DNA of 64,000 nucleotides, taken from Peribacillus frigoritolerans (GTDB taxonomy: Bacteria > Bacillota > Bacilli > Bacillales > DSM-1321). Below are positions 60,717 through 64,000 of the stretch, piece by piece (positions within the stretch are counted from its first letter, which is position 1; every line of letters begins with the position of its first letter). Below the pieces are notes generated by a model. That model worked only from the letters and a program-made list of their open reading frames with translations. It made no database searches and was not told the DNA's origin. Position numbers and translations under genes: made by a program. The DNA lies in the NCBI RefSeq assembly GCF_030676415.1, contig NZ_JAUUTW010000026.1, positions 16,409 through 80,408 on the forward strand, read 5' to 3'.

Positions 60717-61490
60717 CTAGTTGGCGATTTTTGTGACTACTAATGAGGGATACCTATATGTTACATTGGCAGATGCAGTAATAACTCTAATACTTAGCCT
60801 ATCGTTTGCGGATAATCGACGTTGGATTGTTCTTCCTATTGTGTTTCTAGTTTCAACTTGCGATGGTTGCCCGCCTGGACCGCCTGTAATTCGATTAAAG
60901 GATTCAAAAGTACTTTCAAGAACTGGGGTTGTGTCATTGATGAATAACCTGAACTGCACTTCGGTATTAAACGTTAAGTTAGAAGCATTAATTAGTCTAG
61001 CTGTTAAATCCATGCTAATCTCATATACCCCAGCAGTCAGAACTTCAATATCAGTATAAGGTCCAAGACCAGGAGGAAAAGGAGCTGTTCCTAATAACGG
61101 CCCAGGAGTTGTGAAAACAACCTTCTGCCCCAGAGTAGGGGGATTTACCGTAGACACTGTGACAAAATTTCCAGACGGATCGTACAATGATCCATAAGCC
61201 AAAGCACCCCCTGGTCCTGGAGGTCCTGGAGGTCCAGTTTCTCCCTGAGGTCCTGGAGGTCCTGGAGGTCCAGTTTCTCCCTGAGGTCCTGGAGGTCCTG
61301 GAAGTCCTTGAAATCCTTGAGGTCCTGGAGGTCCTTGAGGTCCTCGAGGCCCTTGTTCACAACCCTTACATTTTTTATGATCGTTTTTATTAAGGAAATG
61401 CTCGTCTTTATTAAGGAAATCATCGATATTACACTTATAGGTCGTGTCAACAAATCTACGACCTTGAATTGGCTTTTCTATTTTACTCAC
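60717..61490 (-). CDS. Collagen-like exosporium-type protein (BclA-like)
   Basis: A 257-residue protein: short N-terminus, Cys-rich KKCKGCEQ, then about 18 Gly-X-Y triplets ([17 protein letters not shown] repeated), and a ~150-residue C-terminal beta domain of the TNF/C1q-like trimer type ([12 protein letters not shown]..., [15 protein letters not shown]). Typical of spore-surface filaments. ATG 61490 with AAGGGTGAG. The tandem collagen codons form an exact short repeat near 61205-61320. Confidence 0.88.
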   Translation of the reverse strand: MSKIEKPIQGRRFVDTTYKCNIDDFLNKDEHFLNKNDHKKCKGCEQGPRGPQGPPGPQGFQGLPGPPGPQGETGPPGPPGPQGETGPPGPPGPGGALAYGSLYDPSGNFVTVSTVNPPTLGQKVVFTTPGPLLGTAPFPPGLGPYTDIEVLTAGVYEISMDLTARLINASNLTFNTEVQFRLFINDTTPVLESTFESFNRITGGPGGQPSQVETRNTIGRTIQRRLSANDRLSIRVITASANVTYRYPSLVVTKIAN

Positions 61491-62187
61491 CCTTTTTCCT
61501 TATAGTTCACTTTCCGAAAAGTTAGTTTCTATTTCCTCTTTAGCAGAGGATACAAGGGGGTCCTATACGTTTTACAGTAAGTGACGGAGATTTATAAGAA
61601 ACACTTCCTTTCATCAGTATTATTACTAATATATTTAGTTTGAGATGAAAGGTTTGTACTACATAAAAAAAGGCTTTTCCCCCCGCCTGTTCGGTGGGTA
61701 AGTTCCATATGTACTTAGCTAACTAAATTGGGGGTAACTCCCTGCTTATTTTTTTGCCCTTCTCCTGGCGAGTTATGGCAAACGCAAAGCAAAATTTTCT
61801 AGAGGAAAACGGAATAATGGAAACATCGAAATCCCTAACCAGCCCTTCGCCTGTATGGCTTTCCTGTATTGAATCGAGTAAGGTAAGTACCTTCCTAACG
61901 ATTGAAAATGAGTGTAGAATCACCCTGAGCGACATGCATTTTGAAGTTCCCTCGTAATTTGTACCTCGATTAGCATTTTAGTGAGTGGCTGCTGTTTATG
62001 GTTGGGGGTATTTACATAATATAGAATTTATATTCCCGCCCCCAAAAATAATTTATCCGTGTATCAGTGGCACCGGATAGGCCCCTATAGCCTCCCCTCA
62101 TGGCCCCTTCAGGCATTCTCCCCTTTCCTATAGTCCGTTCTTGAGGGAGGTTAACACCTGGCCCGCGTAGGGTACAATTCCTTAATG
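61491..62187. other. Intergenic region, unexplained
   Basis: About 700 bp. Two overlapping frames near 61723-61957 lack ribosome sites. A hairpin-rich tract TTGGGGGTATT...AATTTATATTCCCGCCCCC lies at 62007-62045. It might be an old mobile element end; not resolved. Confidence 0.5.
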
Positions 62188-62230
62188 AACTAACGGGTGC
62201 TTTAGCTGAAGATCGGAGCTGTTTAAAGAA
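62188..62230 (+). repeat. Remote half of an attC-like element
   Basis: AACTAACGGGTGCTTTAGCT, then GAAGATCGGAGCTGTTTAAAG: the reverse complement of the right half of the cassette element, 47 kb from the array and in the opposite orientation. The rest is missing. Confidence 0.75.
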
Positions 62231-62465
62231 TCATAACGAGATATTGTTTAGGAGCTTCAAAGCGATGTTAGTAGCTGCCGATAAATGGCAAGACTAAGAA
62301 TAAAAGATGAAGTAGTCATGCCGTTATGGTGTGGCTTTTTATTTGCAAAGAGATTACAAATTATTTCAAATAAAGATGAATTAGTGAATCATTTCCACTT
62401 TTTAGTTTTTTCTTTCCGGAAAGAATGCTATTATTTGTAAAACAGATATAATAAGGCGGGATCTT

Positions 62466-62675
62466 ATGGATAAAAAAACTCAACTAGCTTTGATTTTTCT
62501 CTTAATACCTCTTGCAATATCAATTTATTTTTGGTTTTCGGACGTAGCCTTATTACGAGGTGGATATGACTTAGCTATAGATGGTTTTGTAGTAGCTAGA
62601 GCCTTAATGATTATTTACACCTTACATTTATTGCGAAAATTAGGGGAATTTATCATTAAGAACAAAAAAGATTAG
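62466..62675 (+). CDS. Small two-helix membrane protein (69 aa)
   Basis: ATG 62466 after AAGGCGGGAT. Helices LALIFLLIPLAISIYFWF and VVARALMIIYTLHLL, tail KKNKKD-like. Followed by a terminator (GATTAGCAATGAGCTAATC TTTTTT). Converges with the secreted protein at 62711, so may be its immunity or partner; no evidence beyond position. Confidence 0.6.
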   Translation: MDKKTQLALIFLLIPLAISIYFWFSDVALLRGGYDLAIDGFVVARALMIIYTLHLLRKLGEFIIKNKKD

Positions 62676-62710
62676 CAATGAGCTAATCTTTTTTGTGTTT
62701 TATAGATTAA

Positions 62711-63205
62711 TTAATAGTTGACTAGTCCGTATTCGCCGTGCTTAACTTTTTTGACTTTATATTTCTTTTTTGTAATGGTATCCCCATTGTAGATATTAAT
62801 TGTGTGGTTTTCACCTTTTTCAACAGCATATTTCACTCTATATCCCATATAGACTCGTCTATTAGGACCAACATCTAATGAATAATGTTTAGCACTTGAT
62901 TTAGAAAATCCTAGACTGATGCCCAATCCTTTTATACTACCAGATACAGTCGGACTAAAAGTAACAGTTCTATCTGAACTAATGGAACCACCTTTAGCTC
63001 CCTTCGTATTTAGATTTTGAGACACCCTCTTGTAACTAGACCACTCGGTATATTTCTTAACCTTCTTTTTTACATGAGTAGTTTCATTTACTCGTTGACT
63101 ACTAGTTGCGCTAGCTTCATTAGGCATTACAAGTCCATAAGAAATACCTAAAATTAAAATAGCAACAAACATTTTTTTAATCGTTCCTTTTACCACTACA
63201 TTCAC
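62711..63205 (-). CDS. Sec-secreted basic protein (164 aa)
   Basis: GTG 63205 after GGAAGGTT. Signal peptide (KKMFVAILILGISYGLVMPNEASA), then a Lys-rich mature protein with a central glycine/serine beta part (VTFSPTVSGSIKGLGISLGFSKSS) and repeated KKKYKVKKVKHG. Basic, small and secreted, resembling bacteriocin- or cell-surface-type proteins, but not assigned. Confidence 0.7.
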   Translation of the reverse strand: MNVVVKGTIKKMFVAILILGISYGLVMPNEASATSSQRVNETTHVKKKVKKYTEWSSYKRVSQNLNTKGAKGGSISSDRTVTFSPTVSGSIKGLGISLGFSKSSAKHYSLDVGPNRRVYMGYRVKYAVEKGENHTINIYNGDTITKKKYKVKKVKHGEYGLVNY

Positions 63206-63463
63206 AACCTTCCATTTTCTGCTAGTATATCACGAAATATGACACATAACTACATTTTAAGAAAATTATGGTAAATTTATAAGAATTATAAAAAGAGTCG
63301 ACCTTCTTCAATAAGTAGACTGATATAAGGGTTATGTCATTATGACATAGGCAATTCAAATAGCTCGTTGCTTTGAAACAATCGTTGAGATAGTTTTTTT
63401 TATTGAAGAAGAATAAGGAGCATTAAAGGTTTTTGATCTTTTCTTAACATAGGAGGGCATAAA

Positions 63464-63849
63464 GTGGTAATTAAATCTGCTCAAAGGTTATATATTTTTT
63501 TTGGATTATTCTTTTTAGCGAATACTGCATTATTAGTTACAGTTTCTATTTCGGGGGGAGGATCTCTTAAAGGTAATGAATTTGTGATGTTTGGGATTAG
63601 TATCATGGCATTTTGTAATGCATATATTTATCCTCAATTTAAAGAGAATGATGAACGTTCAAAAAGAATAAAAGAGAAAAAGGTATGTTTTTTAGTTATT
63701 TTTTTATATTGGGTTATTCAATAATACTTATGGGGCTTTTCCAGTTTAAAGTTATTCATGTAGATGGATACCAAACTATTTGTTTAGTAGTTTCTTTAAT
63801 TATAATGACTGTTTTTATATCTTTTGTTGTACTTTCAAAACGTTATTAA
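63464..63849 (+). pseudogene. Frameshifted four-helix membrane protein
   Basis: GTG 63464 after AGGAGGG. Two helices (LYIFFGLFFLANTALLVTVSI; FGISIMAFCNAYIYPQF) in one frame, stop at 63724; after one frame change near 63690 (AGAAAAAGGTATG) the reading goes on with FILGYSIILMGLFQF and LVVSLIIMTVFISFVV to 63849. One base change would give a ~128-residue membrane protein. Confidence 0.6.
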
Positions 63850-63939
63850 TCTTAACCTTGTACAACTGATATGAACGAAACTGTCAACCCACCACACCCA
63901 AATGTTTTTAAATGGTGTTTCATTCAGCTATGAATAGAG

Positions 63940-64000
63940 TTATTCCTTGTTCAACTTATAAACCAAATATCCTTTCGGATTTAGCTTGTCAAGGGCGTAC
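63940..64000 (-). CDS. C-terminal end of an unknown gene (runs off window)
   Basis: The minus strand encodes YALDKLNPKGYLVYKLNKE followed by TAA at 63942-63940. Only 19 residues are visible, so no function is assigned. Confidence 0.35.
   Translation of the reverse strand, partial: YALDKLNPKGYLVYKLNKE

Noticed and set aside
61205..61453. Overlapping ORFs made of repeated short words on both strands at the collagen gene
   Set aside because: They are frame-shifted readings of the Gly-X-Y codon repeats of the real minus-strand gene.
61723..61957. Two overlapping antisense ORFs of about 70 codons
   Set aside because: Neither has a ribosome site or recognisable motif; they may be a mobile-element relic but this cannot be supported.

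Overview
The window looks like part of a large conjugative plasmid (or an integrated relative) from a low-GC, spore-forming Bacillaceae host. Support for this: AT-rich codon use, AGGAGG-type ribosome binding sites, a BclA-like collagen protein, an iteron origin with Rep and an archaeo-eukaryotic-type primase, an actin-type (ParM/ParR) partition locus, and a Gram-positive Tcp-type conjugation operon. Species cannot be named from sequence alone.

Layout. (1) 1-16.7 kb: an array of small unrelated genes, nearly all on the minus strand (MFS exporters, GNATs, a nucleotidyltransferase, HAD phosphatase, LspA, DinB-like, GrpB-like, small lipoproteins, tiny membrane proteins). They are separated by about 17 copies of a ~80-bp element placed just after the stop codons. 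Each element has two pairs of inverted 7-mers (AACTAAC and GTTAGTT type) with 6-7 nt spacers around a variable hairpin. This is the architecture of integron attC sites, and the gene-then-site layout is that of integron cassettes; no integron integrase is visible. Some elements have collapsed between their cores. An IS110-family element has inserted into one core. A T-box riboswitch and a GC-rich transferred gene are carried as cassette cargo. (2) 16.7-24.9 kb: plasmid maintenance: a MerR-like protein, a ~1.2-kb centromere-like repeat field, ParR-like and ParM-like genes, Rep, iteron origin, and primase. (3) 24.9-37.9 kb: a strong nested inverted repeat (oriT candidate), AGTTCAA repeats, then a co-oriented conjugation operon: Replic_Relax protein, coupling ATPase, TcpC/VirB8, TcpD-like, TcpE, VirB4, lipoprotein, VirB6-like, VirB1-like hydrolase. 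(4) 38-44.7 kb: a decayed IS6 element, an XhlA-like protein, ribbon-helix-helix type small plasmid genes (some frameshifted), and a membrane-anchored spermidine-synthase-like enzyme bracketed by two 243-bp, 97%-identical repeats that each look like a small RNA with terminator. (5) 44.7-64 kb: two paralogous ECF sigma/anti-sigma operons with the same bipartite promoter motif, two secreted subtilisins, several small Sec-secreted proteins of unknown role, a short tyrosine recombinase with dif-like dyads nearby, a decayed recombinase copy, a MITE, a collagen-like protein, and one remote half copy of the cassette element.

Working model: regions 2 and 3 maintain and transfer the replicon, region 1 is an integron-like adaptive cassette store, and region 5 is a surface/secretion module under dedicated ECF sigma factors. 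All functional statements come from reading motifs; no database search was possible.
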